A stretch of DNA of 64,000 bases from Glebionis coronaria (taxonomy: Eukaryota; Streptophyta; Magnoliopsida; Asterales; Asteraceae). Positions 11,006 through 22,758 of this stretch are shown piece by piece. Made by a program: the position numbers and the translations under genes. Every line of letters starts with the position of its first letter. The stretch's first letter is position 1. Under the pieces are notes generated by a model. The model saw nothing but the letters and a program-made list of their open reading frames with translations, was not told the DNA's origin and did not search any database. The stretch covers positions 101,695,237-101,759,236 of the forward strand of contig CM046878.1 of the NCBI GenBank assembly GCA_025667525.1, in the 5' to 3' direction.

Positions 11006-12903
11006 GGGTGAAACCTGAATATACGTAACTTATTATTTCAAAAATACCAATATACGCAATATACTTAGTTTATTACCTATATACGTAACATACTTCCAAA
11101 TTATGACCAGTCTACGCAATATTAAACAAAAACAGCTTAAAAAAGTTACATTTTGGTCCCTGCCGTCTGCACCATTAGTCCCTTAACATTTTTTCACTAG
11201 AAAAAGTTACAGTAACGATACCATGACTTCTGCGCTTACTTCCATCGTTAGTCCCTTGAGTTAACATCTAATACACACGTTTTTATACACACGTTTTTAT
11301 ACACACGTTTCTATGCACCTTTTTATACATATATTTTTATGCACGTTTTTATACGCACATTTTTATACACTCATTTTACGCAAGTTTTTATACGCATGTT
11401 TGTATGCACACATTTTTATACACACATTTTTACACACACGTTTTTATACACACATTTTTATGCATGTTTTTAGACGCACTTTTTTATACACAAATTTTTT
11501 CGCACTTTTTTTTGCACACGTTTTTACATATACATTTTTATGCACATTTTTAAACGCGTATTTTTATACACAAATTTTTAAACACACAATTTTATGCACG
11601 TTTTTATATACATGTTTTTATGCACACACTTTTATGCACGTTTTTATACACAGGTTTTTATACATACATTTTTATGCACGTTTTTATACGCACATTTTTA
11701 TACACATTTTATGCACGTTTTTATACGCACATTTTTATGCACACATTTTTTACACTTTTTACGCATGTTTTTATGCATACATTTTTATGTACGTCTTTAT
11801 ACGCACATTTTTATACACACATTTTTGCGCGCGTTTTTATGCATTTTTTATGCGCACATTTTTATACACGTTTGTATACACATATTTATACACACATTTT
11901 ATACACACGTTTTTAAACACATGTTTTTATACCCATGTATTTATTCACATTCACATCCTTCTATAAACATGTTTTTATGCACACTTTTTATACACACATT
12001 TTTATAAAAGTATGTGTATAAAAACTTGTGTATAAAAACATGCGTAAAAATGTATGTATACAAATGTGCGTATAAAAACGTGCATAAAAATGCAACTATA
12101 AAAATGTGCATATAAAAACATGTATGAAAATGTGTGCATAACAACGTGCGTAAAATTGTGTGTATAAAAATGTGCGTATAAAAATGTGTGTATAAAAACA
12201 TGTATATAAAAACGTGCGTAAAAATGTGTGTATAAAAATGTGCCTATAAAAATGTGCGTATAAAAACGTGTATAAAAATGTATGTATAACAACGTGTGCG
12301 TAAAAATGGGTGTATAAAAATGTGCGTATAGAAACGTGCATAAAAATGTGTGTATTAAAACGTGTGTATAAAAACGCCTGTATAAAAATTTGTGTATAAA
12401 AACGTGTATCAAAATATGTGCATAAAAGCGTGCGTAAAAAGTGTGTATAAATATGTACGTATAAAAATGTGCGTAAAATGTGTGTATAAAAATGTGGCGT
12501 ATAAAAACGTGCATAAAAATGTATGTATACAAATGTGCATAAAAACGTGCGTATAAAAATGTGTGTATAAAACGCGTGTATAAAAACGCGCGTATAAAAA
12601 CGCGTTTATAAAAGCGTGTAGAATTTTTTTAAGAAATATTAAGTGTTAACTCATGGACTAGCGATGGAAATCAATGCAAAAGTCAAGGTACCATTAATGT
12701 AACTTTTTTCTAGTGAAAAATATTAAAGGACTAACGGTGCAGACGACAGGGACCAAAATCTAACTTTTTAAAGCTGTTTTTTGTAAATATTGCGTAAACT
12801 GATCATAATTTGAAAGTATCTTGCGTATATATGGAATAAACTAAGTATATTACATACATTGGTACTTTTGGAAAAATAAGTTGCGTATATTCAGCTTTCA
12901 TCC
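11006..12903. mobile_element. foldback element with long inverted repeats made of 14-bp tandem units
   Basis: 1898 bp. The outer ~260 bases on each side are inverted copies (GGGTGAAACCTGAATATACG on the left; reverse complement of the right end GGATGAAAGCTGAATATACG). Inside, 11270-12000 is a tandem array of roughly 14-bp units (ACACGTTTTTATRC type), and 12003-12615 is the same array in opposite orientation, so nearly the whole element is one large imperfect palindrome. It is flanked by a perfect 9-bp duplication AATATAGTA at 10997-11005 and 12904-12912. A 9-bp duplication points to Mutator-type transposase. No transposase is encoded; the many open frames here are repeat artefacts. Confidence 0.85.
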
Positions 12904-12912
12904 AATATAGTA

Positions 12913-14479
12913 CTGTAATAGAAAGGAAGTACTTTGACAGTTTGACTTGCAAGTTTTGCAGTTTGACTTCCCGATCATCAAACTCTAATCGGCCATCATA
13001 GTCGTCATCCCCTATATCATCAAAACTATGAGCAAATCGGCCATCATGAGCCGCTGCCTCAATACCACTCCCTCAAATCTCCTCTTTTCCTAAGTTATCA
13101 TTTTTCTGTTGTTTGTCACCATAAACAAACAAGTTTCTTTTCCTTTTTTCAAGTTTGTCACCATAAACAATGGAACGAGTATCATCCATACCAAAAAATA
13201 CGTTTCGTTTCATATTTTACTATCCCTACTTTTGGCTTTTATTGAAACAAAAGACAAAAAAATGTTTTGTTGCGTTATGAAGACTTTGCTCTGCATGATA
13301 TCGTGATTCTTCGTCAGTTATTTTTTTCTTTAGCTTTATTATTAAAGTTTACTTCTTCAGTCTCGAGTTTAGCGATTTTGCCGCTCGAATTGCGAGAGGG
13401 TATAACAAACCCAAGTTCGACTTGTGGGCAAGGGCATTAACTGGAGTACAACCAAAATTGGAGTACTATAATGTCATCTAATACGTAAGAGTTATGCCCA
13501 ACTGGAAGACTCAATGTGCATTGTTGCTTTTAATTGGTTTGCTTCCTAATAATTCAAGAACATTGCTTTGGAGCTCACCTATGAGCTTTTATGCTCATTT
13601 CTATTCTTATGTAGATATACAATAAAGTTCTGTTTAAAATTATAGTCACATTCTAGTACATTCGGGTCAAATGAGTCAGGCGAGTCAGATGGGAAAGGAT
13701 AGTCGATCTCAATAAGGTTCAGATGTGATCGACCAATATGGGTTAATGAGAGGTCACATGAACATATTGTTCACGGACTTGCTCAATAAATATATTCGGC
13801 TAATAGTCATCACATGTGAATCTCAGTGGCCAATGGGGGATTAATATTCTCCAGAGTATATTTTGTAAAAGCTTACTACAGAATTCGTAGCAAATAATTA
13901 TGATTTCTTTCTATAGTTATGTGTATATTTGTTAACGCGCGAACACTGTTTACTACCATGCTAATTCGATCTTTCAATAGTTAGATGTGTATATTTAAAC
14001 ATTGGAATGCCAAGTAGAATACTCAGCTATTAGCAACCAGGTGTATTTAGCCTTCAAGGAGGTCCTTACCGATTCCACGATCCCTTGCTACTCAGGTCAG
14101 AGAAAGTGTACTAGAGTATAGCTTTTCTAGGAGGTATTAGCTTCGATTAGCTGTAAGATCTCATGGTTTAGACTGCAACGATTTAGATATATATAAAAAG
14201 TTAAAACCAATTGAATGGAGATAAGTAAGCCTTCTTAACATCATTCCTTAGGCATATAATCAACAAGAAAAGAGATAAAAAAAAAACAGGGCAACATAAC
14301 ATAAAGTTCATTGATGAGTTCCGTGTATATAACCCTAATAAACCAAAACGATAACAATGCTCAAATCCCGTTCCATTATTCTAACATTTTAACATCAAAT
14401 CGACTTGTTAGGCACGATGATCTTATATAACACACTAATAAACCATAGTTAGTAACAACTTTGGCGTAGGTTTTTAGCT
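12913..14479. other. intergenic between the two DUF26 genes
   Basis: 12925-12990 resembles 487-545. Nothing coding is recognised to 14479; 14205-14330 resembles the 3' flank of copy 1 (GCATATAATCAAC, ACATAACATAAAGTTCATT). Short duplicate words ATCGGCCATCAT occur near 12990 and 13035. Confidence 0.45.
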
Positions 14480-15490
14480 TTATAGTAACATGAAAGCAAT
14501 AGTCGTAGCCACCATGAGTGCCATTAATCCACGGGCGTTTCCAACATTGCCATCGCCACCATCTACATCAGCATATCAAAGACCTCAAAGTTAATTCACA
14601 CTTTCATAATCATAACTTAAATTCCTCATGTAATATACTTTTGTCAATTCCCAATACATTTATAAATGTTTTGGGTGTTTGCGACGGACTCAATGTTCTT
14701 AATTTTAGGGTTTTTTTTTTCAGAAATCGTTTGTTATTAAAAAAAGTTTTTCACAACGCAACCTTAAACACCAATTAATATACTACTTTACTTGAAACCA
14801 AAGCTTACCAGAATAACTAATATAACACTTGTGAAGATAGACATCAGCACTAAAGGCACTGCCACAGTCGGCCTGAGCAAAGTCGACAGCGGCCTTCACA
14901 CAACTCGCACAATCATTATGACCAAGATCACCTTCACATTGTCCCAACACACCCACATAGTAGTAGCCATCATAACTTGTTTTAACATAATCCCCTGACT
15001 TTTTTTCTCGAACACGATCTACCAGCTTCTTCAACGCCCAATTCTTATAAGTATCAAAATCCGTCCCAGTTCCAGCCCGAACCCCACATTCTTCATGCCA
15101 TAGCCCATTCAATGACGGGAAATCAACATGGTAAGCATCAACCTCATACCACATGTAACACCCGTCAAGCTGTGCTCTAGCAGTGTAGCATGATGTTTGA
15201 ATGGTGTTTGTGAGTTTTTGGACACAAGTGTTGCATTGAGTGTGAGATAAGTCACCACGGCATTGGTAGAGGCCTGTGATATTGGTGATGGTTGTTTTGA
15301 AGAAGTTGGTGGTACTTGAGTGAGATACGAGTGTTATAAAGAGTCTGTCAAGTCTTAAGTTGGTTGGTTGGTTTTGGAGTGTACTCTGGTTGTTAGAGCA
15401 TGTTTTGTAGACGAAAGCTGTGAGGTCGGTGGCCGCGACGGAGTTGGTGGCGGAAGTAAGGAGGAGGACAAAGAAGAGGAGGAGAGTCAT
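14480..15490 (-). CDS. DUF26 cysteine-rich repeat secretory protein (PDLP-like), copy 2
   Basis: Two exons, 14809-15490 and 14480-14562, with a 246-base intron (donor G|GTAAGC, acceptor TGTAG|AT); 254 residues. Same architecture as copy 1: signal peptide MTLLLFFVLLLTSATNS, two DUF26 domains with CX8CX2C (CRGDLSHTQCNTC, CEGDLGHNDCASC), then a Gly/Asn linker and hydrophobic tail (GLMALMVATTIAFMLL) in exon 2. Intron position and phase are identical to copy 1, so they are tandem duplicates. One visible change is Cys to His in the first domain region (CQSSTTNF in copy 1, SHSSTTNF here). Probably secreted or membrane-anchored; substrate or partner unknown. Confidence 0.88.
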
Positions 15491-15535
15491 TATGTGTGTG
15501 ATCGACAGTACAATTGACCCCTTCCATCTAACATC

Positions 15536-15543
15536 TTTTTATA
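15536..15543 (-). promoter_or_regulatory. TATA box of DUF26 copy 2
   Basis: TATAAAAA on the minus strand about 46-53 bases above the ATG. Confidence 0.55.
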
Positions 15544-15845
15544 GAGATTGGAGGAAACCTAGTTATAGAAGAAGTAGAAGTCGAGTCAACTAAGCCTAAA
15601 TCTTCCCAGACTTGATGAGCATCCTAAATCCTTATTCTAGCTTTAGTCGTATAACATTTTATAAACGAATAAACACATGCAACATGTCTTAAGTAAATTT
15701 TAACCCCCTAAGCTATGCCTAATATATTCATACTAACATATATCAGTAATCTTTTAGGTTAATTAAACGATGTTAATGTTAGAATAATACTGTATAAGAT
15801 TTTAGTCTTAGATGTTCTGTTATCTAATATTCTTGTTCCTATTCT

Positions 15846-16180
15846 TTAGAAGGCCGTCTTACAAAAAATGTCACCTTGTTTATGTAGTTCTATAAATGCC
15901 ATGTGGGCTGTGGCAGTATGAACCACCACATCAAAAAACTTTGATTGATTTGGAGCGATCGATACCCGGCCCGCCAAAGAAATCATGTCAACAACTGAGG
16001 TGACCGGAGGAACCGAGATCTTCCGCCACAAAAATATCGCTTTCCATGTGTCGCTGCTAGAATCTTTGCAATGTAGAAAGATGTGCTCTTCAGATTCCAT
16101 GTCATCATCACAAACCGGACAACACACCGTGTCAAGATCGATATCTCGGGAATCTAAGTTAAGCGTTGTAGGTATTCTAT
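15846..16180 (-). pseudogene. LINE reverse-transcriptase zinc-binding (zf-RVT) fragment
   Basis: From about 16180 the frame reads RIPTTLNLDSRDIDLD followed by CCPVCDDDMESEEHIFLHC and a W-rich stretch. The CX2C..EHxFxxC pattern preceded by RxPTxxNLxxR is the zinc-binding segment found after reverse transcriptase in plant non-LTR elements. An in-frame TAG lies just upstream, and no reverse transcriptase core is seen nearby, so this is a fragment. Confidence 0.7.
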
Positions 16181-16439
16181 AGTCGCTATAGAGATCCTAA
16201 ATGGGAAGTTTGCATTAGAGTGAACCATGGTATGCGCGTTGCTGCGTGTTTGTGGGACCATTGTGTCAGGGAAGTCAAGTTGGTTATCATGTATATAAAC
16301 TCAGGTGTTTAAGATATCAGGGGAATGTGAAAGTAGAAGGTTCAAAGGCTTATGTAGCTCAATCACTGTGGATACAAAAGTGGAGAGATTAAAGATTATA
16401 TCTTGTTTGCCAGGGAGATGGATCGAAAGAGGTCTGAAA

Positions 16440-16628
16440 TATTGATTGGTATAATCCCCATGATCCTTTTATTCATCATCAACCATCTTTATATACATTT
16501 CATGCATAAGCCTATCCAATGCTAATGTTAATCCATATCCATGCAGATAAGTCCTAAGACAAGTACAGCTAATGTTTATGGCTAATGTCTATCAGTATCT
16601 AGTCATGTACAGCTAATGACAACTAATA
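16440..16628 (-). repeat. Copia-2 3' LTR
   Basis: 189 bp; one difference from 21243-21431 (AACC versus AGCC near 16482). In element orientation it holds TATATAAAG (promoter-like) and AATAAAAGG (poly(A)-signal-like). The polyprotein stop at 16613-16615 falls inside it. Confidence 0.95.
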
Positions 16629-19600
16629 CTCCCCGCAGTTTGAGCAGGAGGTCTTCGCACGTTCAAATTGGAGCGAAACTCAATAAATAAAGCAGTAGAG
16701 AGACCCTTGGTAAAAATATCCGCATACTGAAACCTAGAAGGGACATGAAGAACACGAACTTGTCCCGAAGCAACAAAGTCACGAACAAAATGAATGTCAA
16801 TCTCAATGTGTTTCGTACGTTGATGCTGAACCGGATTTGTCGACATATAAACAGCACTCACATTATCACAATAGACCAATGTAGCAGTAAATAGAGGAGT
16901 ATGAAGCTCGTGTAGTAAATTACGGATCCAAGCAGTTTCAGCAACAACATTAGCTACACCCCGATATTCAGCTTCAGCACTAGAACGAGACAAGGTAACC
17001 TGACGTTTTGCAGACCACGATAAAAGATTATCACCAAGGAACACACAGTACCTAGATGTGGACCGATGGGTAACAGGGCAACCAGCCCAATCAGCATCGG
17101 TGTAAGCAGTAAGCTGAGTAGTAGACGAGACATGAAGCTGGAGACCATAGTCAAGAGTACCACGAAGATAACGTAGAATGCGCTTCAAAGCAGTAAAGTG
17201 TAGGTCACGAGGGTCATGCATATAAAGACAAATTTGTTGAACAGCATAAGATAAGTCCGGGCGGGTGAAAGTGAGATACTGAAGTGCTCCAGCAAGGCTT
17301 CGATATAAAGTAGGGTCACTAACAGGTTCACCATCCGCACCAAGTTTGGACTCGGTATCAACAGGGGTCCGACACGGGTTACAATTCTGCATGTGAGCAC
17401 GCTCAAGTATTTTCTCTGCAAATTTTGACTGTGACAAAAACATGCCAGAAGCCGATCGTTGAGCAGAAATACCGAGGAAATAATTGAGGGAACCAAGATC
17501 TGTCATAGCAAACTCATTGTGAAGCAAAGCAATAATCCGCTGTAAAAGAGCTGTAGAAGAAGCGGTGAGAATAATGTCATCCACATATAGCAAAAGATAA
17601 GCGATATTGGATCCGCGATTAAATACAAACAAGGATGTATCTGTTCGGCTATGATGGAAACCAATACGTGTAGCAAAGCTTGCAAAGCGTTGAAACCATG
17701 CACGAGGGGCCTGTTTAAGTCCATATAACGAGCGCTGTAAAAGACAGACATAATCAGGATGACGAGAATCAACAAACCCAGGTGGTTGATGCATATATAC
17801 TGTCTCGGATAGGTGACCGTGAAGAAATGCATTCTTCACATCAAGTTGATGGATAGGCCAGTCTCGTGCAACTGCTAGACTCAAGACAGTGCGAATGGTA
17901 GCTGGCTTAACAACCGGGCTAAATGTCTCATCGCAGTCGATCCCCTGCTGTTGACTTCGACCATTGGCAACGAGCCGAGCTTTGTACCTACTTAACGAAC
18001 CATCTGCATTGAATTTATGCCTGAAAAGCCACATGGAACAAACGATATTCATATTAGGTGGACGAGGCACAAGAGCCCACGTTCCGTTAGAAATCAAAGC
18101 ATTATATTCATCTATCATAGCCTTTTTCCAATTTGGGTCATTAAGGGCATGTTTATGAGAACGTGGAAGAGGGGAAGTGGTAGTGACATGACAGTTCATG
18201 CGATGTATAGGCTTAGAGATACCATCCTTTGCACGAGTGACCATGGAATGAGTATTTGTTGCTGGTGTGAATGGAATTTGGGCTTGGGGTAACTGATGGG
18301 TTTGTGATTGAGGATTAGGTGCATGATGAGAAGGTGCGAATGGGCCTGAAGAATTTGGTGAGTTTGGGGTGGCGTTATTCGTCATATGGGGTGGGTTAGA
18401 TGTGTATGGGGGTGAAGGTAAAATATCATGGGTCGAAGTAGTGGATTGTGGTTGTTGGTCAGGTAATCGTATAATGGGAACATGTGGTGTAGGGATTGTT
18501 TTAGTTATCAAAAAATCATAATTAGGAGGTGTGGTTGGCGTCATGGATCCGAATGGAAATGCCTCCTCATCAAAATTAACATGTCGGGAAATAATGACTT
18601 TATTGGTTGACAAGTCGAGACATCGATAACCACGGTGCAAAGCGGGGTATCCAAGGAAAACACATGCGGTTGATCGAGGTTGAAGCTTATGATCAAAGTA
18701 TATATGAGGGTAGCAAAGACACCCAAATACACGAAGATGATCATAGGTGGGTTGTTTATTATAAAGCTTGGTAAATGGTATTTCATTGTTTATGGCGGTG
18801 GAAGGAAGTATATTTAGTAGGTGAGCTGCCATGTTAAGGGCTTCGACCCAGTAGGAGGGAGGTATGTGTGCTTGAAAAAGTAGGGTACGGGTTATGTTAT
18901 TGAGTGTACGTAACATACGTTCAGATTTCCCATTTTGTTGGGAAGTCTTAGGACAAGAAAACCGAAATTGTATTCCGTGCTGGCGAAAAAGATTGTGGAA
19001 GCGATTATTGTCATACTCACCTCCATGGTCACATTGCAAAGACTTAATATCAGTATGAAATTGTTGGTTGACATAAGCACGAAAAGTCACAAAGGTGTCA
19101 AACAAATCAGACTTTTGCAACAAAGGATAGACCCAAACGTAATGAGAGAAATGATCTAAAAAAAGAACATAATATTTAAATCCACTTTCACTCGGAAGAG
19201 GGGACGTCCAAATATCCGAGTGAATAATTTCAAATACAGACGCAACGTTCGACTCAGAACTATAAAATGGAAGCTTAGTATGTTTACCTAGTTGACAAGC
19301 ATGGCACAAAGCAGACGACTTTGATTTATTACATGAAATAAAGCGACTAGACTCTAAACAACGAAGCACATCTTCACCAGGATGACCAAGGCGCCTGTGC
19401 CACGTAGTAGGACTTAAGGAAAGCAAAGCAAAAGTACTGGGTGATGATGGTTGCGCAGTGACTGGGTATAGATCTCCGGAGCTGTCACAACGGAGTAGAA
19501 GCTTGCGGTTGTGGTAATCCTTCACAGAAAAACCATACGCATCAAATTTAACAGAAACATTATTATCACGGGTAAATTTACGAACAGAAATCAAGTTTTT

Positions 19601-21114
19601 AATTATATTAGGTGTGACAAGGATATGATGAAGGTGGAGAGGTTTGTGAGGGGTATACAAAAGGCTATGACCCGTGTTAGTCACGGGTATTGATTGGCCA
19701 TTGCCAACAAACACAGACTTATAAATGCTTGGATTGCTAAAAGAGGTGAGCATACATGTGTTGTCAGCCAAATGAGAAGAGGCCCCTGTATCCATATTCC
19801 ATGCAGGATCTGGAAGCGTCATAGTATGAAATGCTTGAGGAAGCCAAGTAGCTTGAGGTGGGTACATGGGTGACGGAACATATTGGTGGCCATTACTCAT
19901 AAAACCATACGGAGCTGAGGGATATACAACCGGTTGCTGGACTGAGTGTGGGGCATGTTGGGCCGTGAGACCAGTAGCGGATGTGGGCTGTAGTAAGTGG
20001 GCTGGACTCAATGGAGTAGTAGTCAAGTGGGCTTGAGGTGTAACAGTAGGTAAATAGCAATTAGGATATTGTGTAGTTGGGCTAGGTTGTGTAGGTGGGC
20101 TAAATCCACTTTGAACATATATGTATTTCACAGTAGGTTCACTTGGTTTCTCCAAAGTATGAGATTGAGATTGATAAGTTCCACGAGCAGAAGAACTAGG
20201 GGCACTAGGGGCAATGGGTCTGCTATTATTGTGTGATGTGCGTCCAGTGACATTTTTAGATGCCGAACCATTGTAAGTGGTGTTAATAGCAGGTCGTGGT
20301 CTTGGATCTTGTAACCCATGCACAAATTTACAACGGTTTCCGTATGTACACGAGCCACGTTGATAATTGCGACATTGTTCAATACCCGAAGTACCCATGG
20401 TATGAGACTGATTTGTATGTGAGGGTGTGGCGACAAGGACAGTGGGTAAAGAAGAGTTGGCAATAGATGAGGTAGCATGTGTTTGAGCCACCGTGTCATT
20501 CTCTTCAAGCAAAACCATAGATCACAATGTATCAAAAGTGGGAAGTGTTTCCCGATGTCTAATGATACGTGCAAACTCGGGATATCGAGAATGCAGCCCA
20601 TTAATAGTATATGTAACAAGGTTTGAATCAAGTACCTTTGAGCCAAGATTGGCAAGACGATCCGCTTTGCTTTTGATCTCTTGAAAGAAGTCAGTGACAG
20701 AATGATTGCCAATGTTCATATTACGGATCTCATTATCGAGTTGGATTATCCTAGCATATTTGTTGTCGTGAAAGATATCCTTGAGGTGTTTCCAAACCTC
20801 ATGAGCCTTGGTACTATCGTCAATTACCATATCAACAAGCTTAGGAGAAATTGTGGAATACATCCACATGACCACAAGGGAGTCATTAGTGTCGTGAAGA
20901 GGATCACTAGTGACGGTGTTTGTGGATGTTGTTTCGGATGGGGCGTCGAGATGATGATGGACGTCATACGTTTTGCAAAAGCGCTTAAACAACGCGCTCC
21001 ATGAATTATAATTGAGTTTTTCTAGATCAAGGGGGTGGGGATGCACGCCTTGATGCTAGCTATCGAATAAGCTTTATCGATAGGTTGTTTGGTAGGGATA
21101 GCGGATCCTGTCAT
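16613..21114 (-). pseudogene. Copia-2 gag-pol polyprotein, one frameshift and one stop
   Basis: The likely ATG is at 21114. About 23 codons later a one-base loss in a C run (near 21035) shifts the frame. Gag is then open to a TGA at 20522-20524, in frame with the remaining 1301 codons (20518-16613), which are uninterrupted. In that part: a CCCH zinc finger (Cys49, Cys57, Cys63, His67; spacing 7-5-3), protease MDTGASSH near residue 243, integrase finger WHRRLGHP..CHACQLGKH and its D-D-E residues, reverse transcriptase YVDD, RNase H SSAEAEYR and YADIFTKGL. Most copia gags carry a CCHC knuckle here instead. The single stop sits where a CGA codon would give TGA. Confidence 0.93.
16629..16636 (-). 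other. Copia-2 polypurine tract
   Basis: GCGGGGAG on the minus strand directly before the 3' LTR start TATTAG. Confidence 0.75.
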
Positions 21115-21230
21115 GATGCTATGACAAGAGTTTTATGGTAGATGCAAACTGGCAGCCAAATAGCTAACGATGCTAAAAAAAGACAGAAAATAAAGCAGCT
21201 AGTGTTTATGGTTGTAGGATCGTGTGTTTA

Positions 21231-21242
21231 GGTCTGATACCA
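21231..21242 (-). promoter_or_regulatory. Copia-2 primer binding site
   Basis: TGGTATCAGACC directly after the 5' LTR; the first ten bases match the initiator-Met tRNA complement. Confidence 0.88.
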
Positions 21243-21431
21243 TATTGATTGGTATAATCCCCATGATCCTTTTATTCATCATCAGCCATCTTTATATACA
21301 TTTCATGCATAAGCCTATCCAATGCTAATGTTAATCCATATCCATGCAGATAAGTCCTAAGACAAGTACAGCTAATGTTTATGGCTAATGTCTATCAGTA
21401 TCTAGTCATGTACAGCTAATGACAACTAATA
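21243..21431 (-). repeat. Copia-2 5' LTR
   Basis: 189 bp, 188 identical to the 3' LTR, followed by the TGAAA duplication. Confidence 0.95.
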
Positions 21432-21436
21432 TGAAA

Positions 21437-21870
21437 AGGTTCCATAAGCATGTCCGTTACAATTCTTTTGGTGATCTAACAGTGATTGGTGATCGAGCGT
21501 GAAATTAATTTGAGTGGTGGTCAGAAGCAGATTGCTCAAGCGTAGTTACGTTTTTTATAATCTGTTTAGCGCTGTTGATAACGTCATCTTTTCAAATTAA
21601 CTAACTTGTGGTTGTGCTTTTATTTCAAGAAAAAAATATGTCAAATTATATATGGTTCATACAGGAAATCATCCGTTAACTGACATTGTTTGCGAAGCTC
21701 GACCCAAACTTGAGGAAAATAGACTATGAGCAAAATAGACTATGCTACAAATGACCTCACTTATAAATTTTTTGAACGTGATATTGATACAGCAAGCACC
21801 CACGGACAACTTTTCTATTCCCAATAGATGACATGCTTTCTTTTAAAGGAAAATACTAGCTAGGCATTTT
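21437..21870. other. unassigned spacer
   Basis: No frame or repeat recognised between Copia-2 and the next Copia fragment. Confidence 0.4.
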
Positions 21871-21875
21871 ATAAA

Positions 21876-22757
21876 TTACTTTAAGGAACACCAAAGCAGA
21901 TCCAGAAAAGTATATGAGCAACATAAACCACAATAATCAATCACAATTTCATGATTACAGTTGAAGATTGTACCTTTTTTGTCATCAAACAGCACTAGAT
22001 ACTTTGCATCACAAAGTTGACTGATGCTGATGAGGTTGTGTTTCATCCATTGACATATGTCACCTTTGTAAAAACTATACCATTGCATAACACTGAACCA
22101 AATCCTTCAGTAGTAGCTGATGAGTTATCACCAAACACAACTTTAGGACATTGTTCCTCCTTATACGTGTGCAGATGACTCTTGGTGCCAGTCATGTGCC
22201 TTGAGCAACCACTATGCAGGTACCAAATAGGCTTCCTGAGATCACACTACACAAGTTAAGGAAATGGTCAGTTTTGTTTTGAAACCCACCTTTGATGGGT
22301 GGGTATTTTATACCTAGAAGGTGTTCTAGATCAGAATGATCCTTTAGATGAGGATGAATAAGATTGCTCAGAAGAAGGAGAAGATTGAACACCTTTTGCT
22401 TTCTTAGCCTGAATGGCTTCACCTCTTCTGAACCACTCTATATGATTGTGACCAGATGTAGTGTGGACATTACTTTCATAAGGTTCACAATCTTTGACAA
22501 TAGAGTTTGGGTTCCTTGGTTTGATGCCTCTTCTGAGAGACATAACTCGATTATGTCCATGAGTGTCATGGTCATAACTTCCACAAATACCACAAACAGG
22601 ATAGTAGTGATAGTCATCTGAGTGATTATTGCCCATACCACTATAAATGCATGATGGGAAAGGCATATTTCGCCTAAAATGAGATGTTTCAGTATTGTGA
22701 GCATCAGCACTAGTTTTAGCAAGCATATATTGAGTATGTTCACAAGTGCGATAGTCA
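21876..22757 (-). pseudogene. Copia gag/protease/pre-integrase fragment
   Basis: On the minus strand: a gag tail with a Cys/His-rich stretch (CGICGSYDHDTHGHN) and RRGIKPRNP, a serine-rich linker, then WYLHSGCSRHMTG and KVVFGDNS near 22220-22100, then KHNLISISQLCDAKY near 22045-22000. The catalytic protease motif DSG has become HSG, and the frame shifts between segments. Copia families of Anthemideae carry this set. It is truncated at 22757, exactly where an LTR begins, and near 21876 at the other end. Confidence 0.8.
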
Positions 22758-22758
22758 G

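Larger units (their letters stand above)
16440..21431 (-). mobile_element. Copia-2: full-length copia element with TA..TA LTR ends
   Basis: 4992 bp on the minus strand. LTRs are only 189 bp and differ at one base. The target duplication is TGAAA (16435-16439 and 21432-21436), which fixes the LTR ends as TATTAG..CAATA rather than TG..CA. The primer site TGGTATCAGACC follows the 5' LTR with no gap, and a purine tract GCGGGGAG abuts the 3' LTR. The coding part is nearly intact. Confidence 0.95.

Noticed and set aside
11313..12532. Several 80-217 codon frames on both strands
   Set aside because: They are translations of the 14-bp tandem repeat in the foldback element, not genes.
22364..22743. 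Extra frames over the Copia gag fragment
   Set aside because: Shadows of the minus-strand gag frame.
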